Shown here piece after piece: positions 1-10,589 of a stretch of DNA of 64,000 nucleotides. Below the pieces are notes generated by a model. That model made no database searches and was not told the DNA's origin. It saw only the letters and a list, made by a program, of their open reading frames with translations. The position numbers and the translations under genes were made by a program. The stretch covers positions 1,236,821,897-1,236,885,896 of the forward strand of contig CM062819.1 in assembly GCA_031772625.1 (NCBI GenBank). The letters are read 5' to 3'. Position 1 is the first letter of the stretch; the number at the start of each line of letters is the position of its first letter. This DNA comes from Pinus tabuliformis (Eukaryota; Streptophyta; Pinopsida; Pinales; Pinaceae).

Positions 1-1338
1 GGTCCCCTCTCTGCCGAACTCTCACCATCTCCCACACAACACTCTAGCTCCACGTCGTCCTCCTGATCACTATTTGAGAAGACCTCGATATTGTGGGCTT
101 TTCCAACTATGCACTGATGGCCTCGTGCCCAAGGCTCCTGACATGTAAAACATAGTTTCCTTCTCTTGAGGTCCCTCCAGGTCTCATCATCCAGCTGCCC
201 ACGTCCCTCGGCTACTCTCTGTGGTGGTAGCCTAGTATCATCCCCTTCTGAGGGTAGGAAGTGCGTGTAAGGAAAGGTGCTCGTATCTTGGGGATGGCCC
301 CCTACAAATCTCTAGCACATATCACTACTTCCTACAACGTGGAGGGTTTGCGTGACTTCACCAGTCCACGCAGGGGCTCGCGCAAGCCCTCTATGAATGT
401 GTACACCCTCCGAGCATTTGTAGGTCCGGCACCATGACTGAAACTCTCAAAAACTCCGATATGTACTTCTCTAGCTTACCGGTTTGTCTGAGTTGGGTTA
501 GGTCCCTGAAGTGAGCCTCCAGATCCCTCTGATCAAATCGCTCCACCACCCTGCTGGTGAAATCCTCATAAGAAGTCACATTGACATGCCCCAAGGTAGC
601 CAGGCCATGAAACCACCAATCATAGACTTCCCCTTCCAAGTGCAGCGTGGCCATCTTGATGGCTTCCATCTCCGTCATCTGGTTGAGCTGGAAATAAGTG
701 TCCATCTTCTCTACCCAGGCCTTAGTTGTGCACTTGGCAATGCCATCATATGTGGGGAAGTACATTCTCCCAATAGTACGTTGCAACTCATAGCTCTGTG
801 TGTCCTGTCCTCCATAGTTCTTGCCCTTCTCATTCTGCGTGAGCTTGCAGAAATCTCTAAAACAGAGTGCCTCCCTGAAGTCTGCTCCCATGGACTGCCA
901 CTCCCAACGATCTTCGACCCCTGTAGGTTCATTCCGCGCCAAAGGCACGAAAGAGGGCAGTGTAGCTCTAGTTGGCCCACTCGCTAATGGAAGTTGTGCA
1001 GTGAGTGAAGGATGGTAGAATTGTTGAGAGGCCCCCTAAGTCTCCCCAAATAGAAACTCCCTATGAGTGCTTCTCTCCCGGTTCTGCATTTTGATCTCTT
1101 CTAGCATTTCCTTCTGCCCCTGCGCTAAATCACTCAAATCCTTTAAGAGATTGTCAAAGGCCATCTCCTCCCTGCTCTTGGGCTCTCCCATGCTCTCTAC
1201 TACCACTGCCTTTCCCCTGTCCTCTGTGTCTAGAGTGACCTCCAGCTCCCTTTCTTTGCTTCGGTACCTCTGCCTTCTGTATGTAATATTTTGCCGATCC
1301 TCTTCGCTCATAGGAGAAATTCCCCACGGCTGAGCCAA
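1..1338 (-). pseudogene. gag of family A copy A1
   Basis: Gag packages element RNA into cytoplasmic particles. The N-terminal part (about 1036-1338) is charged, with a run of Lys/Glu-rich residues. The core (about 391-948) has the Retrotrans_gag pattern, including FPTYDG, a W...MDTYF segment, MATLHLEGEVYDWW and a downstream YISEFLR-type helix. Near the left edge (about 110-165) a CFTCQEPWARGHQC zinc knuckle is readable, the CxxC-GHxC form typical of Ty3 gag. Fossil copy; the reading frame is not continuous over the whole span. The start was chosen from the Met just downstream of the primer-binding site. Confidence 0.8.
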
Positions 1339-1345
1339 GATCTGG

Positions 1346-1357
1346 ACTCTGATACCA
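1346..1357 (-). promoter_or_regulatory. Primer-binding site of A1
   Basis: On the minus strand this reads TGGTATCAGAGT, the usual plant PBS complementary to the 3' end of initiator Met tRNA. It sits next to the LTR edge and fixes both the strand and the 5' LTR. Confidence 0.8.
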
Positions 1358-1358
1358 C

Positions 1359-2397
1359 TATAATGTTCCTAACTAGGATAAACAGTGATATACAAAGTAG
1401 GGAAACAAACCAACACCTGAAAATGAGAAATAATCAGCAGACACCCATAAAAACACTACAAATAAGAATCTTTTGAGCCATATTATTAATTCTTTCTGGA
1501 GCAAATACAATGGTGATGGAATGGTGCACTTGGGCTTGTCTCAATGGAAAAGCATGACAAAACCCAGGTTAGTAAACAACAACCTAAGTGCTGCACAATT
1601 GTTGCTCCAAGGATGATCTGCGCTGCCCAAAAACTGCGCTGCTTGCTGGAAAGGATGTGTTGGAAACTTCACCTCCCGTACTCGGAAAACGCTGCAACTT
1701 TAGCTCCCAAGTCCTCAACTAAACCCCACCAAAACCCAGAAAGGGTTTGGCCTAATTCAGACCCCCCAGAATTCGACCCCCAAGCACCACATCCTCCTCC
1801 TCACACTGGGAAGTACAACATACCTATAACTGGCTGGAAAGGCTCTCCAAATCACCCCCAATTGCTGAGATACTCCCCTCTAAGGCTTACCCCACTTCTC
1901 CCAGCGAACTCCAGCTCTATAGCCCCTTCCCCCAACTCCTACGTGTGCCCAGTGATGGCTCTTTGTGCAGGCCTCAGTGACTGTAAATCGAGCTGCCCAA
2001 ATGCTGCAATCTCCTGGTCCAAAACTCTCCCCAAAGGCTGATCCTCCACCTAAACTCCAACTCCCAAACTTTCCTGGCAAATGCTGCCTGAATGAACCCC
2101 CAAGTAGCCTCTACATGTTCCCCTCCTGTGTGTTCCAGAAATACGCACTGGCTGAATCGAAGGTTGAGTGATATGGTTGTAAACTTCTCTAGCTCTCCTC
2201 CAAGGTAGTACAAATTGCCTTCCTAGGGTGGCACTCGAGGTCCCCCGAAGAAAGGTTGAGTCTCCCGCCTGGTAAACTCAATGCTAAACAATTGGTAACT
2301 CGACTAAGCAGCTCGAGCAACACAAATGAGTTCGATAGACAAATGATGTCTTGGGTTGGGGAGTTCCTCCTCCTCATAACTTCGTGGACCTTCCTTC
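1359..2397 (-). repeat. 5' LTR of A1 (truncated)
   Basis: This segment follows the primer-binding site and matches the A3 LTR at 58394-59884 at its inner edge and again near 2225-2390 (compare 59410-59540, with the shared GGTGGCACTCGA stretch). The outer few hundred bases are missing because a B-family LTR starts at 2398. Confidence 0.7.
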
Positions 2398-3045
2398 TGT
2401 GAAAATTCCGAAAACCGAAATCCCTATTGCAGCAACTGATTAATATTCTCCTATTTGTTAATTACTGAAACAAATTATTTACTGCTTCCTACAGCAAATA
2501 TCAAAGCTAATACACTACAGCCTACACCAAGTAAATAATATTCCCAAAACAAGAAACTGAGTAATGGAAAAAGATATACACAAGTGACACAATATTTTTT
2601 GGACAAATGTCCTCGGAAAAACCCAATGCGGGAAAATCGACGCAGCAGATCTGAGGGTTTTTATTATTATGAAGTTGTTTTATGAATTCATACAACTCTG
2701 GATGTCCTCCCAGCAATCCAGTTATAGAGAAATAAACTGGCATAAGAAATTTGTGAGATTAGCTCATTCTACCAGGCAAGTTCCAACTGATCCGGCAGCT
2801 AAACCAATGTGTCCCCGGCTATTTTTGCGTTGCCTCTGCGTGGGCTCAACGTTAGCATCTAAGGCTCTGGGTCAGTTCAACTGGGAATCGATTTGCCTTT
2901 TGGAGCAATTTTCAGCCCTCCCGACTCAGAAATGTCAGCGCCCTCAGCGAATTCGGACTTTTTCTTGGAGAACTGCGTTGCTTCTGCGTGAGCCCTTCTG
3001 GCTTAGCGTCAACCTCTGCATGAGCCCTTCTTGCTAAGCATCATA
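2398..3045 (-). repeat. Family B LTR fragment
   Basis: Begins TGTGAAAATTC like the B LTRs at 43000, 48896 and 52216. It carries the family hallmarks in the same order: GGACAAATGTCC, AAAAACCC, a GCAGCAGAT...GAGGGTTTTTATTATT tract, then a diverged GC-rich region matching the reverse complement of 41520-41860. The right end is truncated near 3045, where the chromovirus begins. It is clearly more diverged than the other B copies, so it is an older or different subfamily. No B internal sequence is attached, so it is a solo or broken LTR. Confidence 0.7.
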
Positions 3046-3171
3046 CCCTAGAAGGAGCACCTGCCTGGAGTACCATTCACTTGTCAGCTTCAATTTTCGA
3101 GCGGTCCCATTTTTTTTCAAAGTGACGACAAGTGACCAAGATCTGTGTATGGTAGAAACCAGAGCTCAAGT

Positions 3172-4035
3172 CATGGCCAACGAGAAGATTGAGGGCCTTG
3201 AAAAATAGTGGGTTTCTTTCAAGAACATAGCAGAGTAGATGCAGAAATTCATGGACACTTTCCAAGTGAGCACGTCAGGGTGGCATCGAGAGGTACATGG
3301 TCTTCATGAAGACCTTGACGGAGAATCTAGCCATCATATTCACATCCATGGAAATCACCAACATTCCCACCCTTGGCCACCCAAGCTGGACATGTATAAA
3401 TTTGATGGCTCTAATCCGATAGTATGGGTAGCACAAATGGAACAATATTTCCTTCTGAATGATATCCGAGATGATCCAACTAAAATACGTGTGGGAGCCC
3501 TTTACTTGGACCAAGAGAGATGGCAATGGTGGCTATAGCATCAGAAATGCTATCTCGGGAAAATAACTTGCCAGGTATTCTCAAAATCTCTTTGTGACCA
3601 CTTTGATAGAGACTAATTTTTTCAGTCGTCTTACTAAGCTCCGACAGACAGACACAATAAAAGAATACATTGCAGCCTTTGAGACGTTGGCCATCCGCAC
3701 AGAAGGTCTGGGAGATGAATTCTACTTGGAATGTTTTATAAGTGGTCTCAAAGAAGCCATCCAAGCACATGTCTGGATGCACCACCCACCTACATGGATA
3801 GACGCTTGCAACAAGGCCATCGAAGTGTAACGTGCTTTAGTTGCCCAGTCTCCTCATCTAAATTCATAGCCAAGGGACACCCCACCCAGGCTCAGGGCCC
3901 TCTACCCAAACCCTTAAGGTTCAAAAGGTGTCTCCAGCAAAATGGTTGAAAGAAGAAAACAAGGATTGTGCTACTACTGCAATGACAAATACTCCCCCGG
4001 GCATAAATGCAAGGAACCCAAATTCTTTCAAATTG
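3172..4035 (+). pseudogene. gag of chromovirus F
   Basis: Structural polyprotein part that binds and packages element RNA. Visible signals are a PPKLDMYKFDGSNPIVWVAQMEQ segment near 3380-3450, an ALYLDQERWQWW helix near 3500-3535, a KLRQTDTIKEYIAAFETL segment near 3640-3690 and a CYYCNDKYSPGHKC zinc knuckle near 3966-4010. This is the usual chromovirus gag order. The copy is broken, so only parts can be read. The likely start is the Met near 3172, after the leader. Confidence 0.82.
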
Positions 4036-5272
4036 ATGTTACTGATCACAGCTCATCTAAGGAAGCCCCACTCCTTAAGGGACCAGAGGACGAAGTTGAG
4101 GAAACCCAGCAGGACAATGAACTCCCAGCTACGCCAGAGGAACCAGTTATCTCGCTACATGCTTTGGCAAGCATTTTTGTGCCCCAAACTCTCAAAATCA
4201 GAGGCTTTATTAAACATCGCCCTGTAGTAGTATTGATTGATAGTGGCAGCACTCATAACTTTATCCATCAACGAGTCGTCGAAGTTGTTCATTGTTTTGT
4301 CAGGGCAGTCTCTAATTTCCAGGTCCAGATTGTTGATGGGGGGACAATGAAATGTGAAGGCCGCTACAAAAATATCAAACTTCAGATGGGAGACTACCAC
4401 CTCAAGACCCACATGTTTGCGATTAACATGGGTGGTTGTGACATTGTCTTGGGGGCTGAATGGCTTCGCACACTAGGCTCAATCACCATGGATTTCCAGG
4501 AGTTATGTATGAGCTTTAAGTAAATGACCACATGCATACCCTCCGTGGACTCAAGGCAGGTGCTCCTTCTATCATCAGCTCACATCGCATGGAAAAGTTG
4601 TTGAAAAAGGGCCATCATGGACTTATTGCCCAGTTTAATGCCATCCAGGCCATCGAGCCCACTACTCTTCATATTCATCCTGACATGCAACAGGTCTTGA
4701 ATCGACACTAGCAGGTATTTGACAAACCTAAAGAGCTTCCACCCTCTAGAGGGGAACATGATCATAGCATCACTTTGGTCCCAGGGGCACAACCGCCGAA
4801 TGTGCGGCCATATCGATATCCTTTCGCCCAAAAGAATGAAATTGAAAAAATCATCAAGGAACTCCTTGAAGTTGGTGTCATTCGTCCTAGCATCAGTCCT
4901 TATTCATCACCAGTGGTCATGGTGCTCAAGAAAGATGGGGAATGGCGCATGTGTCCAGAATTCAAGGCCCTCAACAAGCTCACGGTCAAAGACAAATTGG
5001 ATGAACTACATGGTGCTCAATTCTTTACTAAGCTAGATCTTCGCTCGGGCTATCACCAAATACGCATGAAAGAAGTAGACATTCCCAAGACTGCTTTCCG
5101 AACTCATGAAGGCCATTATGAATTCTTGGTCATGCCATTTGGTCTCTGTAATGCCCCATCCACTTTTCAAAGCCTCATGAATCACCTACTGAAACCATAT
5201 CTCCGAAAATTTGTCCTCATTTTCTTTGATGACATTCTCATCTATAGCCTCACCTGGGAAAAACATCTTTAG
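4036..5272 (+). pseudogene. Protease and reverse transcriptase of chromovirus F
   Basis: The aspartic protease site is readable as VLIDSGSTHNFI near 4215-4265, the DSG form usual in Ty3 elements. The RT follows: [18 protein letters not shown] near 4900-4955, [13 protein letters not shown] near 5020-5060, [13 protein letters not shown] near 5135-5170 and the catalytic FFDDILIYS near 5220-5250. These are the canonical Ty3 RT blocks in order. The protease matures the polyprotein and the RT copies the RNA in cytoplasmic particles. Fossil copy. Confidence 0.9.
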
Positions 5273-6860
5273 CATGTAGACCTGCTCTTGCAACTGCTCC
5301 GGAATCATAAATTATTTGTCAAATTGTCCAAGTGCTCATTTGGCATGGAAGAAGTCGAGTATTTGGGCCACATTGTGGGTCATGAAGGTGTCCGGGTGGA
5401 TCCCAAAAAGATACAGGCAATGCAAGATTGGCCCCAACCAAAAACCTTGAAGAGTTTGAGGGGATTCTTGGGTCTCACCAACTACTATCGCAAATTTGTC
5501 CGCAATTATGGTCGCATTGCTAGACCCCTCACTAACCTTCTCAAGAAAAATTCATTCCTCTGGACTAATGCAGCACAACAGGCGTTTATGGCTCTCAAAC
5601 AAGCCATGTGTTCCACTCCCGTATTGGCACTACCCGACTTCACCAAATCTTTTGTGATTGAATGTGATGCTTCAGGTACTGGTATTGGTGCTGTCTTAAT
5701 GCAGGAAGGTCGACCCTTGGCTTTCACCAGCCAACAACTAAGTGGGAAACATCTGGGACAATCTACCTATGAGAAGGAGATGATGGCCATCTTACATGCA
5801 GTAGATACCTGGCGACCATACTTATTGGGGCGGCGTTTCCAAATCCGCACAGACCATCAAAGCCTCAAATATTTTTTGGAGCAACGTCTATCCTCACCCC
5901 AACAAAATAAATGGTTGGCCAAAATGTTGGGATATGATTATGAGATAATTTACAAGAAAGGGCGTGACAATGTAGTAGCGGATGCTTTATCACGCCAATT
6001 TGAGGATGAAAGCACCCTGCTATCAATCTCTCTTCCCATACCAGATTGGATTGAAGAAGCCCGCAAGGAATGGTTTTCACATCCCTCTCTCTCCCAACTC
6101 ATTAATAACTTGAGAGCAGATCCTAATTCCTCAGTTGGCTACTCTTGGAAGGATGAGATTCTTCGCTACAAGGATAGAGTAGTTATATCGCCAACATCCA
6201 CCCTCAAAACGCGCATTTTGGCAGAGTTGCACTCATCTCCCACTACAGGCCATGCAGGCTTTCAGAAGACTTATGCTCGCACTCGTCGTTCTTTCTTTTG
6301 GACAGGCATGAAAACTAACATTCTTACTTTTGTAGCTAAATGTGATGTGTGTCAACGCCACAAAGGAGAAACAGTCAAGTCACCAGGCACCTTACAACCA
6401 TTGCCCATCCCTGCCTCAATCTGGACGAATGTTTCTATGGATTTCATTACTGGTCTTCCGAAGTCAGGCAACAAGTCAGTCATCATGGTGGTTGTGGACA
6501 GACTTTCTAAATATGCTCATTTTTGTGCTCTACCCCACCCATTTACCCCCACTTTGGTGGCTCAAGCTTTCATGGACCAGATCTTCAAACTGCATGGCAT
6601 GCCCACTTCCATTGTGTCTGATCGTGACCCGACTTTCACCAGTAACTTTTGGCAAGAACTTTTCAAGCTACAAGGCACCCAACTCCAACTAAGTACTTCC
6701 TATCATCCCCAAACTGATGGTCAAACTGAAGCAGTCAACAAATGTTTGGAGACATACCTAAGGTGCTTCACTTCAGAAAAGCAACATCAATGGGTACAGT
6801 GGCTACCTCTAGCTGAATGGTGGTATAATACTATCATGCAGCCACCAAGATGACTCCATA
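5273..6860 (+). pseudogene. RNase H and integrase of chromovirus F
   Basis: RNase H shows FVIECDASGTGIGAVLMQ near 5650-5700, TYEKEMMAIL near 5765-5795, RTDHQSLKYF near 5848-5880 and VVADALSR near 5970-5995. Integrase follows with an HHCC zinc-binding region (GHAGFQKTYARTRRSFFW, then CDVCQRHKG) near 6250-6365. The catalytic core includes MDFITGLPKS near 6435-6470, SDRDPTFTSNFW near 6615-6655 and YHPQTDGQTEAVNK near 6700-6740, carrying the D-D-35-E residues. This is the longest open stretch of the element. Confidence 0.92.
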
Positions 6861-7435
6861 TGAAGTAGTGTATGGTCAACTCCCACCTTCACCTACTTCT
6901 TATATCCCTGGATGCTCTAAGGTGCAAGCAGTGGATCAACTCCTACAGAACCGTGCAACCATGCTAGCCCGTCTCAAAGATAATCTCCATCAAGCTCAAA
7001 ATCGCATGAAGCAACAAGCAGACCAACATCATTCAAAGCGCACATTTCAAGAAGGGGATCAGGTATTCCTAAGGCTACAACCATATAAGCAAACATCACT
7101 CAAAGACAAGGGCTGTCAAAAATTAGCTCCAAAATTCTACGGACCTTATCAAATACTTCAATGCATTGGAGCAGTAGCCTACAAGCTAGCCTTGCCACCA
7201 ACTTCAAAACCCATCCAGTCCTCCATGTATCATGCCTCAAGAAAGTGGTGGGGAACAATTGCAGAATTCAAACCAATCTACCTAAACTGGATGAAGAAGG
7301 TTCACTCTGGCTCCAACCTAAACAGGTCCTTGATACGCGAGAACAACATTTGCGTGGTCGCACGATCAAGGAAGTTGTCGTCAAGTGGAAAGACACCTCT
7401 TCAGAAGATGCAACCTGGGAACCAGCTCCGTAGCT
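6850..7435 (+). pseudogene. Integrase C-terminus (GPY/F) and chromodomain of F
   Basis: A GPYQILQCIGAVAYKLALP segment near 7140-7200 is the GPY/F module. A short chromodomain follows near 7330-7430: VLDTREQHLRGRTIKEVVVKWKD then a DATWEP motif. In chromoviruses this domain is thought to steer integration toward particular chromatin. VKWK...ATWEP is the recognisable core. Fossil copy with breaks between the modules. Confidence 0.85.
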
Positions 7436-7489
7436 TCAGCCTTATCAAGGGCATGTTAGAGTCCTATGTAATAGGGTCGAGTCGTTAGA

Positions 7490-8371
7490 GAGTCAACATA
7501 ATTGTAAGTGGTCGACCACAGTTATGCAAAATGGTATTAGAATGGTGAGAGAACCAGAATCAAGGATAGAGGAGGAAGATTCACTGCTGGAGGTTCTTCA
7601 TTGATAGATGCACGTAGTATTCTGGGCAAGTCAAGAGCATAACAGAGTCCCTATGCTAAAGACAGTGTGGTGGCTTCTTCATTGTTATCAATGTCATCAT
7701 AGGATCATAGAGTCATTATGTAAGAGTGCAACATCCATGTAGCATGACGCATGAACAATGTCATCATATACTAGTGCAGTCAAAGTGCAATATCATTAGG
7801 AGAACTCCAAAATAATTTTCCAACCATCAAATGATCTCCAACCATGTTATCAAGACCTCATCAAGTGCCATCATCAATTGTGGTCATTCATCAAGAATAT
7901 GACATCATCAAATGTAGTCCTCCATATGTCATCAAGGGCTTCTAAATACTTGGCACTCGACGCTTCTTAAGACTTCTTCATTAGTGGCTTGACATATTAA
8001 TTGATGACATTCTTATCAAACAAGAGTTACGACATCATCATATGGAACCAGGCATCCATTGTCTTCAACCTTATCATCTCATTCTAGGGTTTCATGATAT
8101 TCATTAGGCATATGAAGAATATTTGCCATCTCAGCCAATGCCATATTGACATCAATGACAACATTGATTAACATGGTTATCATTCTAAGTGAGCATCTCA
8201 ATATTGGTCATTAGCATATCTTAAGTGGTCTCAAGTAATCATTGTTGAATTAGATATTTGTTCTAAGCATCTTGTGGATTAATCTATTGTCTAACATTGA
8301 CACTTGTATCATTAAACACTTGTCTTGTTTTAAGATTGTCTTTCAATTCATTATTAAGTACTATTGCTATA
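7490..8371. other. Unassigned repeat-like stretch between F and the LINE
   Basis: No gene is seen. The left part is probably the 3' end of chromovirus F. It is rich in short CATCAT/TCATCAAG strings from about 7640 to 8050. The last 60-70 bases before the LINE (TTCAATTCATTATTAAGTAC) resemble the reverse complement of 54000-54040 in the E2 LTR, so this edge belongs to the E1 5' LTR. The boundary between F and E1 could not be placed. Confidence 0.45.
8357..8371. repeat. Left target-site duplication of the LINE
   Basis: AGTACTATTGCTATA, repeated exactly at 15013-15027 directly after the A-tail. It defines the LINE 5' end as 8372, so the copy is not heavily 5'-truncated. Confidence 0.9.
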
Positions 8372-8697
8372 GATGAGAGTGATTTGTGTTGTATGTAATT
8401 TTTCTCAAATTTGATTGTGCTCCCATTTATGACACCGACAAGGTGACGGCGGTCATGGCGGTAATGGCAAACCCTAGGTTTTTGACCCGGTGAATCATAG
8501 GAACCATGGATGGCTCCTAATCTGGTTATGTTTTTTCCTGGGATATGATGACCCTCGCGGGACCATCGAGGGTTCTTACATATTATATGCATTGACCCAT
8601 TCTGGGAACTCTGGTAACAGTTTTTTAGGGCTCGCAGAAAACTGAACGACCGTATTTCTCGCCTTGATTTCCCAGTATCCACTTGTAGTCGGTCCCT
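8372..8697 (+). other. LINE 5' untranslated leader
   Basis: About 330 bases between the target duplication and the first long frame. It contains a GACACCGACAAGGTGACGG stretch and no open frame on the plus strand. In plant L1 elements this region carries the internal promoter, but no specific motif could be identified. Confidence 0.6.
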
Positions 8698-10589
8698 GTG
8701 GTCGGTGGTCAGAGCAAGTTTTGTCGGTTTGCTATGGTGCAGGAGGATCTTGTGGACTACGACGAGGACCCCATGCCACATCAAGACATCTGGGCATATA
8801 AAAATCAACCGGCTATGGATCCTTGGGGTAAAGATTTGCCTAGCTCGACAGCTGTTGTACATCCGCCATTCCACTCGCCGCGCACTGGAAAAAAGCAGCA
8901 TCCGGCTGTCAACATAGCGGACCTTCCGGTTTTAGAGTGCCCTCCGCTCTCGCCGGCAACGCTTCATCTGCTGGGTTCATGCCTTCAGACCTCTCCATCC
9001 TTCGACTCTCCCCTTCCTCACCCCGCACAGCCTCCCCTGATATCCCCCTCGCTTACTTCCCAGCCCTTAAACCCTTCCACCACTCCCATAGCACCGGTTG
9101 GGCCCCCTGAACTTCAGCGACCCGCTCTATCTACCTTCCATCCGGGATCCTGCAGTCTGAATCCACATTCCCCTATCCGTTCGGGCTGCTTCAGCTCTCC
9201 GCTTCTACATGCTCGTCCGGCCAGGTCTGCCCAGCATAGCACCTCAGACCCGTGTCGCAAGCTCCTAAAGGAATTCCCTATTGGCAGGAGTTCAGATAAG
9301 CAGAAAAAAGGTCGGTGCCTTCAGGCCATAGACTCAAATATTAACTTGACCTTCGGGGAGGACGTTCAAATGGAGGATGCGATTGATACTGCGAGGAGAG
9401 TACTGGTTGGCCAGGTTCGTGGTCGGACCTATTCAGTGGAAAGATTGAGGCAATGGACAGAGGAGATTTGGGGCTCCTTACTAAAAGAACTGCCAGCCAT
9501 AAAGGTCTTAGCAAGAGGCTGGTTTGCTCTGCACTTCCATAGAGCAGAATACACTCAATGGATTTTATCCCAATTCTGGCATATCGAGTTAGCTCCTGTT
9601 CTTCTGAAGCGATGGGATCCCCTCTTTGATCCGGAGCGAGAACAACTGGGTGCAGGGCCTATTTGGGTTAGACTACCGGGACTACCCATGCAATTTTGGA
9701 CTCCCCAGGTGTTCAAACGCATAGGAGACGCACTGGGTACCTATCTGGAACACGACAAATCCTATGAGCGCACGGGAATTATGACCATGGCAAGGATATT
9801 AGTACATCTCGACACCAGGGCGGGACTGGAGGAAAAAATCACCTTGCATCGCAGACATTTCTCGCGCAAACAGTTGCTGGACTATGAGGGTGTCCCTTTT
9901 CGTTGTAGGAGATGCCACAAAGTGGGCCATCTGTACAAGGATTGTCCATTGCTCTCGAGAGTGACATCGGAGAATTCAAGAGGAACAAAGCAACAGCCAT
10001 CAGTAGAGCAAAATAAAGGTGACTTAAAGCAAGGCGAAGATGACTTGAACCATGGCGAGATCCCACCGGAGGCGGATACTGGAGCCACAACGAAGATAAA
10101 CAGTAGAAGGAAAGTTGCATCATCGCCAGCTCCACCTCGTACCCGTTCCAAGACTGCGGCGGAAGCATCATCTGCCCCGGGTAATGAATCATTTCCCATA
10201 ACCTCTGCACTTTTTTCAGAAGTTATGTTTTCTGTATTGCAGTCATCTCTGCATCCTGCATTCTTCGATCCGGGCTCTATCCCCTCTATTCCTTGCTCCA
10301 TTGCCCCAGCCCCTCCCACTGCAGGATGGCTTCCTCTCGCCCTAACCCTTCTACCTCCCATACTGGTTCGGGATCGCACCCATACCACCTTCGACCTCGT
10401 GTCCGACCAAAATTTTTGGGTCTGGGACTATCCCCTGGACGGGCTTCAAAACTCAAACCATCTAGGGGTCGTCCATCCAAAATCAAATCGGCCATCCAGA
10501 CTGCTATGGCAGATGTAGCACAAGGACGTCAATGCACTATTGAGAGGGCGCTTAGAGCAATTGAGCCCTTAGCCCTTGGTTCCCCATGA
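8698..10589 (+). pseudogene. LINE ORF1: DUF4283 / CCHC nucleic-acid-binding protein
   Basis: ORF1 protein coats LINE RNA and acts as a chaperone during retrotransposition. The frame opened at 8698 (a second Met lies at 8734, MVQEDL). It has a Pro/Ser-rich N-terminus, then a DUF4283-like domain about residues 230-400 (VLVGQVRGRTYSVERLRQW, ARGWFALHFHR, GPIWVRLPGLPMQFW), then a CCHC knuckle FRCRRCHKVGHLYKDCPL near 9898-9950. The 8698 frame stops at 10518, but a +2-shifted frame with a basic tail (YHLRPRVRPKFLGLG, RGRPSKIK) runs to 10589. A late frameshift near 10290-10380 has therefore probably cut off the original C-terminus. Confidence 0.88.

Larger units (their letters stand above)
1..2397 (-). 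mobile_element. Family A Ty3/gypsy element, copy A1 (partial fossil)
   Basis: This is a minus-strand LTR element whose gag half and 5' LTR are visible; the rest runs off the left edge of the window. Reading leftward, the order is LTR (2397 to 1359), a Met-tRNA-type primer-binding site, gag with a Retrotrans_gag-like core, and a gag zinc knuckle near the edge. Its relative A3 lies at 58394-63709 and shares the LTR start and much LTR sequence. The LTR is cut short at 2397, where a family B LTR begins. It is an old, broken copy. Assignment to Ty3 rests on the gag type. No pol is visible, so the clade is unknown. Confidence 0.8.
3060..7570 (+). mobile_element. Family F Ty3 chromovirus (fossil)
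   Basis: A plus-strand Ty3/gypsy element with gag, protease, reverse transcriptase, RNase H, integrase and a C-terminal chromodomain, which defines the chromovirus branch. A degenerate primer-binding-like string lies near 3150-3165. A purine-rich stretch near 7555-7575 may be the polypurine tract. I could not delimit matching LTRs: the left side abuts the B LTR fragment and the right side merges into unassigned sequence before the LINE. All main domains are present in the right order, but the copy carries several breaks and is not functional. Confidence 0.88.

Noticed and set aside
7490-8371. Chromovirus F 3' LTR
   Set aside because: No matching 5' copy near 3060 could be found, and the right edge fits the family E LTR instead, so the stretch is left unassigned.
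9839-10495. Minus-strand frames opposite LINE ORF1
   Set aside because: The plus strand shows DUF4283 and CCHC motifs; the opposite frames have no family features.
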